From NCBI RefSeq assembly GCF_000316575.1, contig NC_019682.1, positions 6,944,001-7,008,000 on the forward strand: a DNA stretch of 64,000 bases, written 5' to 3'. Numbering within the stretch: position 1 is the stretch's first letter; the number at the start of each line of letters is the position of its first letter. Positions 1 to 10,300 of this stretch are shown one piece after another. Made by a program: the position numbers and the translations under genes. Origin of the DNA: Calothrix sp. PCC 7507. GTDB taxonomy: Bacteria; Cyanobacteriota; Cyanobacteriia; Cyanobacteriales; Nostocaceae. A model generated the notes under the pieces. It was not told the origin of the DNA and made no database searches. It worked only from the letters and a program-made list of their open reading frames with translations.

Positions 1-1667
1 CCAACGAACTGGCAGCAAGGTTCTACTTGAAGTGGGGCAAACAGCGCATTGCCCAGGAATATATGACTGAAGCCTATTACTGTTATGCTCGCTGGGGTGC
101 AAAAGCCAAAGTCGCTGATTTAGAAACTCGCTATCCCCAATTACTTGCCCCTATATTACAGCAAAACCGTTCTCCCTTCTCTACTCACGAAACCATCTTT
201 GCCTTGGGTAGTGTCACCTCCACCAGTGGAGCCACTTCCAGTAGTAGCAGCATCTCTGTAGCTTTAGATTTAGCTGCCATTCTCAAAGCTTCTCAAGCTA
301 TCTCAGGTGAAATTGAACTGGAAAAACTGCTTTCATCCTTGCTGGAAATCGTCATCGAAAATGCGGGGGCTGATAAATGCGTGTTGATGCTACTGCGAGA
401 CAGTTGCTTACTAATTAAAGGGTCAATTACTGTAGGGACAGAGCCAGTCGTATTGCAGAGTCTTCCTGTTGAAGATAGCCAAGATATTCCCTCAAAGCTG
501 ATTTACAAAGTCTTGCATAATCAAAAGACTGTTGTGCTGCTTGATGCGAGTACCGATCTCACTTTAGCTAGTGACCCGTATATCCTGCGTCAGCAGCCTA
601 AAAGTGTCTTGTGTAGCCCAATTTTGCATCAAGGGAAGTTGATGGGCATTTTATATCTAGAAAATAATTTAGCGACGGGGGCATTTACAAGCGATCGCGT
701 CGAACTACTCAACTTAATTTGCGCTCAGGCGGCGATTTCCCTAGAAAATGCTCGACTGTATGAGCGATCGCTAGAGTATTCCCAACAACTAGAGCGATCA
801 TTTCACGAATTGCAGCAAAAATCAGAAGATTTACAACAAGCTCAATTACAAATCGTCCAAAGTGAAAAAATGTCTGCGTTGGGTAACTTAGTTGCTGGTG
901 TCGCTCACGAAATGAATAATCCTTTGGGCTTTATTGCAGCCAGTCTCAAACAAACTAAACCCACTATCGCTGATCTTGTTAATCATCTGGGACTATATCA
1001 ATCAAGTTTCCCCAACAAAAATGAGGAAATCATTGACCACGCCGAAGAAATTGACTTGGAATATACCTTAGAAGACTTGCCCAAGATGATTGATTCTATG
1101 TCTATGGCATGTGACAGGTTAAAAAATATCAGTACCAGTCTCCGCACTTTCTCTCGTGCCGATAAGGACTACAAAGTACCATTTGATATTCACCAAGGTA
1201 TCGATAGCACCATTTTAATTTTGAAACATCGTCTCAAGGCCAATGAACAACGTCCAGGCATTGAAGTTGTCACAAATTACAGGAATTTACCTCAAATAGA
1301 ATGCTTCCCCGGTCAATTAAATCAGGTATTTATGAATATTCTGGCAAACGCTATTGATGCCTTAGAGGAGTCAAATCATGGACGCAGCTTTGAAGAAATT
1401 AAAGCCAATTCTAATCTAATTACAATTACAACCTCAGTCGAAAACCATCTAGTTAAGATTGCCATTACTGATAATGGAAAGGGTATGAATGAAGAGGTAA
1501 AACAAAAAATATTTGACCATTTATTTACAACAAAAGGTGTCGGTAAAGGCACAGGATTAGGGTTGGCAATCGCTCGTCAAATTGTTGAATCAACCCACGG
1601 CGGAAAATTGAGTTTTAATTCTGTTTTAGGTCTAGGTACTGAATTTATCATTGAAATTCCGGTATAG
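1..1667 (+). CDS. Hybrid Ser/Thr-His sensor kinase, copy 1 (C-terminal part only)
   Basis: The reading frame is open to the left edge: the codons before the first possible start (a TTG at 27) encode the NELAA-FYL-WG motif found at the same place in the complete paralogues, so that TTG is not a real start. What remains is the end of the helical-repeat region, a GAF domain (about 270-760), a short coiled coil and a histidine kinase. The phosphoacceptor His is in AHEMNNP (codon 906-908). The HATPase domain has an N-box (NQVFMNILANAIDAL), DNGKGM and GTGLGLA. The protein is soluble, with no membrane segment here. Its last 580 bases are almost identical to copy 3, which suggests recent gene conversion or duplication. 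The cognate response regulator is not in the window. The family call is secure; the sensed signal is unknown. Confidence 0.93.
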   Translation, partial: NELAARFYLKWGKQRIAQEYMTEAYYCYARWGAKAKVADLETRYPQLLAPILQQNRSPFSTHETIFALGSVTSTSGATSSSSSISVALDLAAILKASQAISGEIELEKLLSSLLEIVIENAGADKCVLMLLRDSCLLIKGSITVGTEPVVLQSLPVEDSQDIPSKLIYKVLHNQKTVVLLDASTDLTLASDPYILRQQPKSVLCSPILHQGKLMGILYLENNLATGAFTSDRVELLNLICAQAAISLENARLYERSLEYSQQLERSFHELQQKSEDLQQAQLQIVQSEKMSALGNLVAGVAHEMNNPLGFIAASLKQTKPTIADLVNHLGLYQSSFPNKNEEIIDHAEEIDLEYTLEDLPKMIDSMSMACDRLKNISTSLRTFSRADKDYKVPFDIHQGIDSTILILKHRLKANEQRPGIEVVTNYRNLPQIECFPGQLNQVFMNILANAIDALEESNHGRSFEEIKANSNLITITTSVENHLVKIAITDNGKGMNEEVKQKIFDHLFTTKGVGKGTGLGLAIARQIVESTHGGKLSFNSVLGLGTEFIIEIPV

Positions 1668-1697
1668 GTTGTCTCTTGAATGTTAACCAGCTTCAGA

Positions 1698-1760
1698 TAT
1701 CTGGGAATACTAAATCTGTAAATCATTCGGATTTAGCAGTATGGTCAGTATTCCCGGATA
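1698..1760 (+). promoter_or_regulatory. Self-complementary leader enclosing the start of kinase copy 2
   Basis: TATCTGGGAATACT (1698-1711) can pair with AGTATTCCCGGATA (1747-1760); all 14 positions pair in RNA, one as a G-U wobble. Inside it, AAATC (1712-1716) pairs with GATTT (1730-1734). The ATG at 1741 and the bases before it lie within the outer stem. No AGGAGG-like site precedes the ATG. The arrangement recurs at every complete copy of the array, so a structured 5' leader controlling translation is inferred; a DNA operator is an alternative. Confidence 0.55.
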
Positions 1761-4700
1761 TAAAGTAAGTGAAGAACTCTACGATGGTTCCAGAACTCTG
1801 GTTTATCGGGGGTATCGAGAAACTGACTCATTACCTGTAGTGATTAAACTGTTAAAAAATCCTTATCCGAGTTTGACCGAACTCTTGTCGTTTCGCAATC
1901 AGTACACCATTGCCAAAAATCTTAATTCACCGTTAATCGTCCAAACTTATAGCCTAGAACCATACCAAAATGGCTATGCATTGGTGATGGAAGACTTTGG
2001 GGGGATTTCTCTCAAAAAGTATTTCACCTCACTAAAGACGCAATATATCGCGTCTTTAGAAGAATTTTTAGAAATAGCGATCGCACTATGCAATGCCTTA
2101 TATATATTGTATCGAGAACGGATTATTCATAAAGATATCAAACCCGCCAATGTTTTAATTAATCCTGAAACTAAACAACTTAAATTAATTGACTTTAGTA
2201 TTGCATCTTTGCTACCACGAGAAACGCAGACACTAATCAATCCCAATGTGTTAGAAGGGACACTAGCTTATATCTCTCCAGAACAAACAGGCAGAATGAA
2301 TCGGGGGATTGATTACCGAACTGATTTTTATTCTTTGGGTGTAACTTTCTACGAATTACTGACTGGAGTTTTGCCATTTCAATCAAACGATCCAGTGGAG
2401 TTGGTGCATTGTCACATTGCAAAAATTGCACCGTTAGTATGTGAAACTAATTTAGAAATTCCATCTGTAATCTCAAAAATTGTCAGCAAATTGATGGCAA
2501 AAAATGCTGAAGATAGATATCAGAGTGCATTAGGGCTGAAATTTGATTTAGAAAATTGTTTACATCAGCTACAAGTTGATGGTAGAGTTAATGGTTTTGA
2601 AATTGGACAAAGGGATGTGTGCGATCGCTTCATCATCCCAGACAAACTTTATGGACGAGAAATCGAAGTCGAAAACCTCCTCCAAGCATTTGAGAGAGTA
2701 AGTAAAGGTGCAACAGAAATGATTCTGGTAGCAGGTTTTTCAGGAATTGGTAAAACGGCGATTGTCAACGAAGTTCATAAACCGATTGTGCGCCAACGCG
2801 GTTATTTTATCAAAGGGAAATATGACCAATTTCAACGCAATATTCCCTTCAGTGCTTTTGTGCAAGCATTCCGGGATTTAATGGAGCAACTGTTAAGCGA
2901 AAGCGATGCACAAATTCAGCAATGGAGAAACCAAATATTATCAGCAGTTGGTGAAAATGGACAAGTAATTATTGAAGTTATCCCCGAATTATCAAAAATT
3001 ATTGGTGAACAACCACCCGCCATAGAATTATCAGGAACGGCGGCAGAAAATAGATTTAATTTACTGTTTCAAAAATTCACTCAAGTTTTTACCAGCTTAG
3101 AACATCCCTTAGTGATGTTTTTAGATGATTTGCAATGGGCAGATTCGGCATCACTGAAGTTAATGCAGCTTTTAATGGCTGATACAGGTCATATGCTGTT
3201 AATTGGTGCGTACCGTGATAACGAGGTAAACCCGGTACATCCATTAATGTTGACTTTGAATGAGATTGAAAAAAAGCAAACAACGATTAATACAATTACC
3301 TTAGCACCACTGAATCAAGAAACAGTTAATCAATTAGTTGCTGACACACTTAAATGTTCCCAGGATTTGGCATTACCTCTTTCTCGATTAGTGTTTCAAA
3401 AAACTCAAGGAAATCCGTTTTTTTCTCTCCAGTTTTTGAAGGCATTACATCAAGAGCGACTGATTAACTTTACCCCCCCAACCCCCCCTTACCAAGGCAG
3501 GGCTACGGGGGGGTGGCAATGTGATATTGCCCAAATTAATCAACAGGCAGTTACAGATGATGTTGTTGAATTTATGGCGTTGCAGTTAGAAAAATTACCA
3601 TTAGCAACCCAGAATATCCTCAAGTTAGCATCTTGTATTGGCAACCAGTTTGATTTAGCAACTTTGGCAATTGTTTCAGAACAATCCCAAATTAATACGG
3701 CTACTGCTTTGTGGAAAGCATTGCAAGAAGGATTGATTTTACCGATTAGTGAGGTTTATAAATTTTATCAAGGAGAAGAAAGCGAACAATTGGCACTGTC
3801 ATATCAGAATATTGAGAAAAAAATAGCTAAATATGCCTTCTTGCATGACAGAGTACAGCAAGCAGCTTATTTCTTGATTTCCGATGCACAAAAAACAGCA
3901 ACTCATCTCAAAATTGGACAATTATTGAGAGAAAATTTGTCTGAGTTAGAGATTGAAGAAAAACTCTTCGATCTGGTTGGGCATTTGAATTTAGGAATTG
4001 AGTTAATTAGTCAAGCAAGCGATCGCCAAACCCTAGCTCAACTCAACTTCAAAGCTGGTAGTAAAGCCAAAAATGCTACTGCATACACCGCCGCTAGAGT
4101 GTATTTCCAAACTGGGATCGCCTTACTCCAGCCCAACTGCTGGCAAACACAGTACGAATTAGCCTTGAACCTGCATTTGGCAGTAACCGAAGCCAGCTAT
4201 TTAAATAGTGACTTTGAGAGTATGGAAGAGATGGCTGGAGTGGTTTTGCAGAACGCCCAGACCATTTTTGACAAAGTGAAAATCTACGAAATTAAAATTG
4301 TGGCACTAACGGCTCAAAGCCAAATATTAGAGGCGATCGCCGTCGGTGCAGATGTTCTGAGTCAATTAGGGGTGGATTTACCAAGTGCGCCAGAGCCAGC
4401 CGAAATCGGCAAAGCCTTGGAATACGTAAAAGAGCAACTCCAAGGCAGAGAAATTGCTGAACTGATTGACTTACCTGTGATGAGCGATCGCAGCGCGATC
4501 GCCGCAATGCAATTATTAGGAATATTGTTTGCACCAATATTACTGGGAAATCCGGGTTTAATGCCCCTGTTGAGCGCAACGATGGTGCGGTTGTCGCTCC
4601 AGTTTGGCAATACCCCCGCCTCGACGGTAGGATATGCGATTCACGGTATGGTGCTATGTGCTTTTTTGAGCGAAGTTGAAACTGGCTATAAGTTTGGTCT

Positions 4701-7197
4701 TTTAACTCTCTCGTTGCTAGAAAAATTGAATGAGCGGAGTATATGTCTCCCTTTAAGCCTCTTTGGGGCTTTCATCCAACATCGCCAGCAATCATTTTTG
4801 GCAACGCTATCGACAATGAAAGATAGCTACACCAATGGTATGGAAACAGGTAGTTTTCTGTACGCTGGCTACAGCATACAATGTTACGGATATATAGCGC
4901 TGTTCGCTGGTGTAAATTTAAATACGTTGTCAGCCGAATTAGCTCCTTACAGTGTGGTTCTGACTCAGGCGAAACAAAATGCAGCGTGTATTCTATTGGA
5001 TACAGTGCGGCAAGTGGTGGAGAATTTGCGAGAAACAGGGAGCCAACCCCATCGCTTAATGGGCATTGTCTACGATGAAACAATTATGCTGCCAAAGCAC
5101 CAGCAGGATAATGATTTCACAGCGATCGCCTACGCCTATACCTACAAGCTGATGCTTGCTGCTCTCTGGGGCAATTATCATGCTGCCCTTGACTATATCA
5201 CCGGCATCAAGCCCTATTTTATGGCAGCAGCAGGGGCGGTACATATTCCCGTTTTCCATTTTTATGCTGCCCTCACATACCTAGCACTCTTCCCCACTCA
5301 GCCAGAAGCAGAACAAGCCCAAACTCTTGTTGAGGCGCAAACTCACCAAACAATTCTGCATCAATGGGCAGAAAATGCCCCGATGAATCACTTACATAAA
5401 TGGTATCTAGTGGAGGCTGAACGGTATCGAGTGTTGGGTGAAAAAGCCGTAGCTAGTGAGTATTATGACGAAGCCATTGCTCTGGCTAAAACACATCAGT
5501 TTATTCATGAAGAAGCCTTAGCCAATGAACTAGCGGCAAAATTTTACCTTGACTGGGGCAAACAGCGGATCGCTGGGGAATACATGATTGAAGCCTACTA
5601 CAGCTATATTCGTTGGGGTGCGAAAGCCAAAGTTGCTGACTTGGAAAGACGCTATCCGCAACTGCTTGTTCCCATCCTCCAGCAAACTCGTTCTCCCCTG
5701 TCAATTAATGAAACTATCTTGGCACTGGGGAATGTCATATCCACTAGTTCCCCCACTTCCAGTACCAATGTCTCTGTTGCTTTAGATTTAGCTGCCATTC
5801 TCAAAGCTTCCCAAACTCTGTCAGGGGAAATCGAACTCGAAAAATTGCTCTCAGTATTGCTGGCGATCGCCATTGAAAATGCGGGGGCTGATAAATGCGT
5901 ATTAATGCTGTTGCAAGACAATCACCTATCGATTGAAGGTTCAATTACCCTGGGGACAGAGCCAATCTTGTTGCAGAGTTTTCCTGTTGAAGATAGCCAG
6001 GATATTCCCCTCAAGTTGATTTACAAAGTCTTGCACAACAGGCATACCACTATGCTAATTGATGCAAGTGCCGATCCGACCTTAGCCAATGACCCCTATA
6101 TCATTCGTCAGCAGCCTAAGAGTATCTTGTGTAGCCCGATTTTGCATCAAGGTAAGTTGATGGGCATTTTATATCTAGAAAATAACTTAGTGACGGGGGC
6201 ATTTACAAGCGAACGCTTACAAGTTCTCAATTTTCTCACTACTCAAGCAGCAATTTCTCTAGAAAACGCTCTATTATATCACAAATTAGAGGACTATTCC
6301 CATACTCTAGAGCAAAAAGTAGAAAAGCGTACCCAGGAAATCACAGAAAAGGCCACTCAGCTAGAATCAACACTAGAGAAACTTTACTCGACTCAATCCC
6401 AACTAATTCAAGCCGAAAAAATGTCCGGTTTGGGACAGTTAGTTGCTGGGATTGCTCATGAAATTAATAATCCGATTAATTTCATCTATGGCAACTTACA
6501 ACCAGCAAGTGAATATGTGGCATCTTTAATTGAATTAAATAATTTATATCAGCGACTTTACCCGCAACCATTGCCAGAAATTGCCGAAAAAATCGCCGAT
6601 ATTGAGCTAGAATTTATATCTAATGATTTACAAAAGCTCCTGTCATCGATGAGAGTAGGAGCAGATCGTATCCGTCAAATTGTGCTGTCACTGCGAAATT
6701 TTTCCCGTTTGGATGAATCAGAAATAAAATCAGTAGACATTCATTCTGGGATTGATAGTACGCTGTTGATTTTGCAGCATCGACTTCAAAGTAATAGTAA
6801 ACATCCAGAAATTGAAGTAATTCAAAAATATGGTCAACTCCCTTTAGTTAATTGTTATGCCTCTGCTCTGAATCAAGTATTTATGAATCTGATCAACAAT
6901 GCCATTGATGCCTTAGAAGAATCAGAGAGAAATCGCCAACTGACTATTACAATTCAGACAGAATTTACAGAATCAAAAAAGGTAGTTATCCGCATTAAAG
7001 ACAACGGTATAGGGATGAGCGAGTCAGTGCAGAATAAGATATTTAATCCATTTTTTACGACAAAACCAGTAGGTAGTGGCACAGGCTTGGGATTATCAAC
7101 TAGCTATTCGATTGTGGTAGAAAAACATGGGGGTAAATTAAGCTGCATTTCTGCACCAGGAGAGGGTACAGAATTTATCATTGAAATTCCGGTATGA
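1741..7197 (+). CDS. Hybrid Ser/Thr-His sensor kinase, copy 2 (1818 aa)
   Basis: This is a soluble multidomain signalling protein of the cyanobacterial HstK-like type (kinase, ATPase, GAF and histidine kinase in one chain). Residues 1-275 are a Ser/Thr-kinase fold: VIK lysine at 36, HKDIKPAN at 130-137, and DFS (not DFG) at 151-153. The AAA ATPase follows, with a P-loop GFSGIGKT at 332-339 and Walker B FLDD around 460-463. A long helical, TPR-like region spans about 600-1300. A GAF domain is at about 1350-1510, then a coiled coil and a histidine kinase with His1573 in AHEINNP and HATPase motifs to the C-terminus. Start ATG 1741 is supported by alignment of the IPGY start with copies 3-6. A C-rich repeat is inserted in frame at 3472-3513. 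The histidine kinase is of the AHEINNP subtype shared with copy 5 and with the kinase at 30953. Confidence 0.95.
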   Translation: MVSIPGYKVSEELYDGSRTLVYRGYRETDSLPVVIKLLKNPYPSLTELLSFRNQYTIAKNLNSPLIVQTYSLEPYQNGYALVMEDFGGISLKKYFTSLKTQYIASLEEFLEIAIALCNALYILYRERIIHKDIKPANVLINPETKQLKLIDFSIASLLPRETQTLINPNVLEGTLAYISPEQTGRMNRGIDYRTDFYSLGVTFYELLTGVLPFQSNDPVELVHCHIAKIAPLVCETNLEIPSVISKIVSKLMAKNAEDRYQSALGLKFDLENCLHQLQVDGRVNGFEIGQRDVCDRFIIPDKLYGREIEVENLLQAFERVSKGATEMILVAGFSGIGKTAIVNEVHKPIVRQRGYFIKGKYDQFQRNIPFSAFVQAFRDLMEQLLSESDAQIQQWRNQILSAVGENGQVIIEVIPELSKIIGEQPPAIELSGTAAENRFNLLFQKFTQVFTSLEHPLVMFLDDLQWADSASLKLMQLLMADTGHMLLIGAYRDNEVNPVHPLMLTLNEIEKKQTTINTITLAPLNQETVNQLVADTLKCSQDLALPLSRLVFQKTQGNPFFSLQFLKALHQERLINFTPPTPPYQGRATGGWQCDIAQINQQAVTDDVVEFMALQLEKLPLATQNILKLASCIGNQFDLATLAIVSEQSQINTATALWKALQEGLILPISEVYKFYQGEESEQLALSYQNIEKKIAKYAFLHDRVQQAAYFLISDAQKTATHLKIGQLLRENLSELEIEEKLFDLVGHLNLGIELISQASDRQTLAQLNFKAGSKAKNATAYTAARVYFQTGIALLQPNCWQTQYELALNLHLAVTEASYLNSDFESMEEMAGVVLQNAQTIFDKVKIYEIKIVALTAQSQILEAIAVGADVLSQLGVDLPSAPEPAEIGKALEYVKEQLQGREIAELIDLPVMSDRSAIAAMQLLGILFAPILLGNPGLMPLLSATMVRLSLQFGNTPASTVGYAIHGMVLCAFLSEVETGYKFGLLTLSLLEKLNERSICLPLSLFGAFIQHRQQSFLATLSTMKDSYTNGMETGSFLYAGYSIQCYGYIALFAGVNLNTLSAELAPYSVVLTQAKQNAACILLDTVRQVVENLRETGSQPHRLMGIVYDETIMLPKHQQDNDFTAIAYAYTYKLMLAALWGNYHAALDYITGIKPYFMAAAGAVHIPVFHFYAALTYLALFPTQPEAEQAQTLVEAQTHQTILHQWAENAPMNHLHKWYLVEAERYRVLGEKAVASEYYDEAIALAKTHQFIHEEALANELAAKFYLDWGKQRIAGEYMIEAYYSYIRWGAKAKVADLERRYPQLLVPILQQTRSPLSINETILALGNVISTSSPTSSTNVSVALDLAAILKASQTLSGEIELEKLLSVLLAIAIENAGADKCVLMLLQDNHLSIEGSITLGTEPILLQSFPVEDSQDIPLKLIYKVLHNRHTTMLIDASADPTLANDPYIIRQQPKSILCSPILHQGKLMGILYLENNLVTGAFTSERLQVLNFLTTQAAISLENALLYHKLEDYSHTLEQKVEKRTQEITEKATQLESTLEKLYSTQSQLIQAEKMSGLGQLVAGIAHEINNPINFIYGNLQPASEYVASLIELNNLYQRLYPQPLPEIAEKIADIELEFISNDLQKLLSSMRVGADRIRQIVLSLRNFSRLDESEIKSVDIHSGIDSTLLILQHRLQSNSKHPEIEVIQKYGQLPLVNCYASALNQVFMNLINNAIDALEESERNRQLTITIQTEFTESKKVVIRIKDNGIGMSESVQNKIFNPFFTTKPVGSGTGLGLSTSYSIVVEKHGGKLSCISAPGEGTEFIIEIPV
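2032..2059. repeat. Palindrome inside the kinase-domain coding sequence of copy 2
   Basis: CTAAAGACGC (2032-2041) and GCGTCTTTAG (2050-2059) are perfect 10-bp inverted arms around an 8-nt loop, inside the kinase domain. Copies 3, 4 and 6 have different sequences here but still form arms, for example TCACCAG/CTGGTGA in copy 3. The core resembles the intergenic palindrome at 57873-57892. An old repeat insertion in the ancestral gene is inferred. Confidence 0.55.
3472..3513. repeat. C/G-run palindromic repeat inserted in frame in copy 2
   Basis: A run of seven Cs, a second C run and a closing run of seven Gs form an imperfect palindrome. It encodes a proline-rich stretch just before WQCDIAQINQQ. 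Copies 3-6 instead carry a short ordinary linker before the same WQCD motif. The frame is kept. Confidence 0.7.
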
Positions 7198-7208
7198 TTT
7201 AGTCCTCA

Positions 7209-7246
7209 GATCCCCGACTTCGCGGAAGTTGTCGGGGATCTTTTTT
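7209..7246 (+). terminator. Rho-independent-type terminator after kinase copy 2
   Basis: GATCCCCGAC (7209-7218) pairs with GTCGGGGATC (7231-7240) and is followed by six Ts (7241-7246). It lies 11 bases after the stop codon of copy 2. A near-identical copy stands after copy 4 (18733-18770). It directly precedes the leader of copy 3, so transcription across the array is probably attenuated here. The sequence could also be a dispersed genomic repeat used as a terminator. Confidence 0.8.
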
Positions 7247-7313
7247 GGGAATACTAAATCTGGAAGTTTTACAGATTTAGCAACATGGTGAGCATCTTTA
7301 TTAATATTCCCGG
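7245..7313 (+). promoter_or_regulatory. Self-complementary leader enclosing the start of kinase copy 3
   Basis: TTGGGAATA (7245-7253) can pair with TATTCCCGG (7305-7313), using two G-U pairs. Between them CTAAATCTG (7254-7262) and CAGATTTAG (7272-7280) form a perfect 9-bp hairpin ending four bases before the ATG at 7285. No clear ribosome binding site is visible. Confidence 0.55.
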
Positions 7314-10300
7314 ATATCAAGTAAGTGAAGAACTCTACAATGGTTCCAGAACTCTGGTTTATCGAGGGGTTCGAGAGACTGACTCATTACCTGTAGTCAT
7401 TAAACTGCTAAAAAATCCTTATCCCAGCTTCTCTGAACTCTTATCGTTTCGTAATCAGTACACGATCGCCAAAAATCTTAACTCACCGCTAATCGTCCAA
7501 ACCTACAGTCTGGAACCTTATCAAAATGGCTATGCGCTGGTGATGGAAGACTTTGGGGGGATTTCTCTCAAAAATTATTTCACCTCTCACCAGGGGCGAT
7601 ATATCGCGTCTGGTGAAGAGTTTTTACAAATTGCGATCGCACTCTGCAATACCTTAGATATACTCTACCGAGAGCGGATTATTCATAAAGATATCAAACC
7701 CGCCAATATTTTAATTAATCCCGAAACCAAACAAGTTAAATTAATCGACTTTAGTATCGCATCCTTACTCCCACGAGAAACCCAAACTTTGATAAATCCC
7801 AATGGATTAGAAGGGACACTCGCTTATATTTCCCCGGAACAAACAGGAAGAATGAATCGGGGGATTGACTACCGCACAGATTTTTATTCTTTGGGTGTGA
7901 CATTCTACGAATTACTTACTGGAGTTTTGCCATTTAAATCAAACGATCCAATGGAGTTGGTGCATTGTCATATTGCAAAACAACCTCCTTCAGTTATTAG
8001 AGAAGAGATACCGCAGGTGATTTCAGATATCGTCATGAAATTGATGGCGAAGAATGCCGAAGAGAGATATCAGAGTGCATTAGGACTGAAATTGGATTTA
8101 GAAAAATGTTTAGATCAGCTACAAGTTTCTAGTGAAATTCAAAGTTTTGAAATTGGTCAACGGGATGTGTGCGATCGCTTCATCATCCCCGACAAACTCT
8201 ACGGACGAGAAACCGAAGCAGAAACTTTACTGCAAGCATTTGAGCGAGTCAGTCTTGGTGCAACAGAAATGATGCTGGTAGCAGGTTTTTCGGGTATTGG
8301 TAAAACCGCCGTTGTCAACGAAGTTCATAAACCAATTGTTCGGCAACGCGGTTATTTTATCAAAGGAAAATATGACCAATTTCAACGCAATATTCCCTTC
8401 TCTGCTTTTGTACAAGCATTTCGGGATTTAATGGGGCAATTGTTAACCGAAAGTGATGTCGAACTAGAGCAATGGAAAAATCAAATATTAGAAACTGTTG
8501 GAGAAAACGGTCAGGTAATTATTGAAGTCATTCCCGAATTAGAAAAAATCATTGGCGAACAACCACCAGCAGTAGAATTATCAGGAACGGCAGCCCAAAA
8601 TCGCTTTAATTTATTGTTTCAAAAATTCACCCAAGTCTTTACTAGCGCCGAACATCCATTAGTGATGTTTTTAGATGATTTACAATGGGCTGATTCAGCA
8701 TCATTAAAGTTGATGCAGCTATTAATGGCTGATACAGGTCATCTTTTCATCATTGGTGCTTATCGGGATAACGAAGTCAATCCAGCCCATCCATTAATGC
8801 TGACTTTGAGTGAAATCCAAAAAAACCAAGCAGTCATTAATACTATTACTTTAACACCCCTGAGTCAATCCCAAATCAATCAATTAGTCGCTGATACCCT
8901 AAAAAGTACAGAAAATTTGGCATTACCCCTTTCACAATTAGTCTATCAAAAAACTAAAGGCAACCCATTTTTTGCCACCCAATTTCTCAAAGCCCTACAC
9001 GAAGAAAATCTCATTCAATTTAACTTGGAGTTAGGCTGTTGGCAATGCGATCTGTCCAAAATTAATCAACAAGCCTTGACCGATGATGTTGTAGAATTTA
9101 TGGCGTTGCAGTTAGAGAAGTTACCCTTAGCAACCCAGAATATTCTCAAATTAGCCGCTTGTATTGGCAATCAGTTCGAGCTAGCAACATTAGCAATTGT
9201 TTCAGAACACTCAGAAGTAGAAACCGCAGCCAATTTATGGAAAGCATTGCAAGAAGGTTTGATTTTACCGATCGGTGATGTTTATAAGTTTTATCAACAA
9301 GAGTCATTAGTCACTTGTACTGAGCGTAGTCGTTGGCGCAGCCTCTCGGAGAGAAGTATTAGTCATCTGTCATTAGTAGATAGTCAAAAACAAATGACCA
9401 ATGACAATGGACAAATGACAGTTTCTTATAAATTTTTGCACGATCGCGTTCAACAAGCCGCCTATTCCCTAATTCCCGATGACCAAAAACAAACGACTCA
9501 TTACCAAATCGGACAACTGCTTCTACAACAGATTTCTGCACAAGCTAGAGTTGACCGGATTTTTGAAATCGTCAATCAATTAAATCACGGAACTGTTTTA
9601 ATTACCCAACCAACTCAACGAGAAGAATTAGCTGGACTCAATTTAATTGCCTGTCGCAAAGCTAAAACTTCAACTGCCTATCAAGCAGCGCGTGAATATG
9701 CCACAGTGGGATTGTCTTTGTTGGCAGAAAATACTTGGCAGCAGCAGTATGAAATGACTCTCGCCTTATATGAATTAGCTGCGGAAGTAGCAATGCTAAA
9801 CGGTAACTTTGAGGCGATGGAAAAATTTATTGATATTGTCATTCAACAGGCACGCTCCTTACCTGAAAAAGTCAATGTTTACTGTATTAGAATTCAATCT
9901 CATATTTCCCAAAGTAAACTGACATCAGCGATCGCGATCGCCCAACCAATCTTACAACAGCTTGGTATAACCTTTCCTGAAACACCGACACCATCAGATA
10001 TTCAACAGGAAATCCAAGAGATTAAGGAACTCATTGGAGATCGGGAAATCGCTGATTTGGTTCACTTGCCTGAAATGACCGATGCAGAAAAACTCGGTAC
10101 TCTTCAAATTGTCAATATCATCAGCCCAGCGGCTTACCTCACTGGCTCAATGTTGTACCCATTGCTGAATACTTTGTCCGTTAAACTCTCGATTCAGTAC
10201 GGTAACACATCTACTTCTGCTTTCGGCTATGCGAACTATGCCAATATTCTCTGCAATTTCTTCCAAGTCGTGGATACAGGATCGCAGTTTGCTTCCCTGG

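Noticed and set aside
27-29. TTG as start codon of the first kinase gene
   Set aside because: The frame is open to the left edge and the codons before it match the conserved NELAA-FYL motif of the paralogues.
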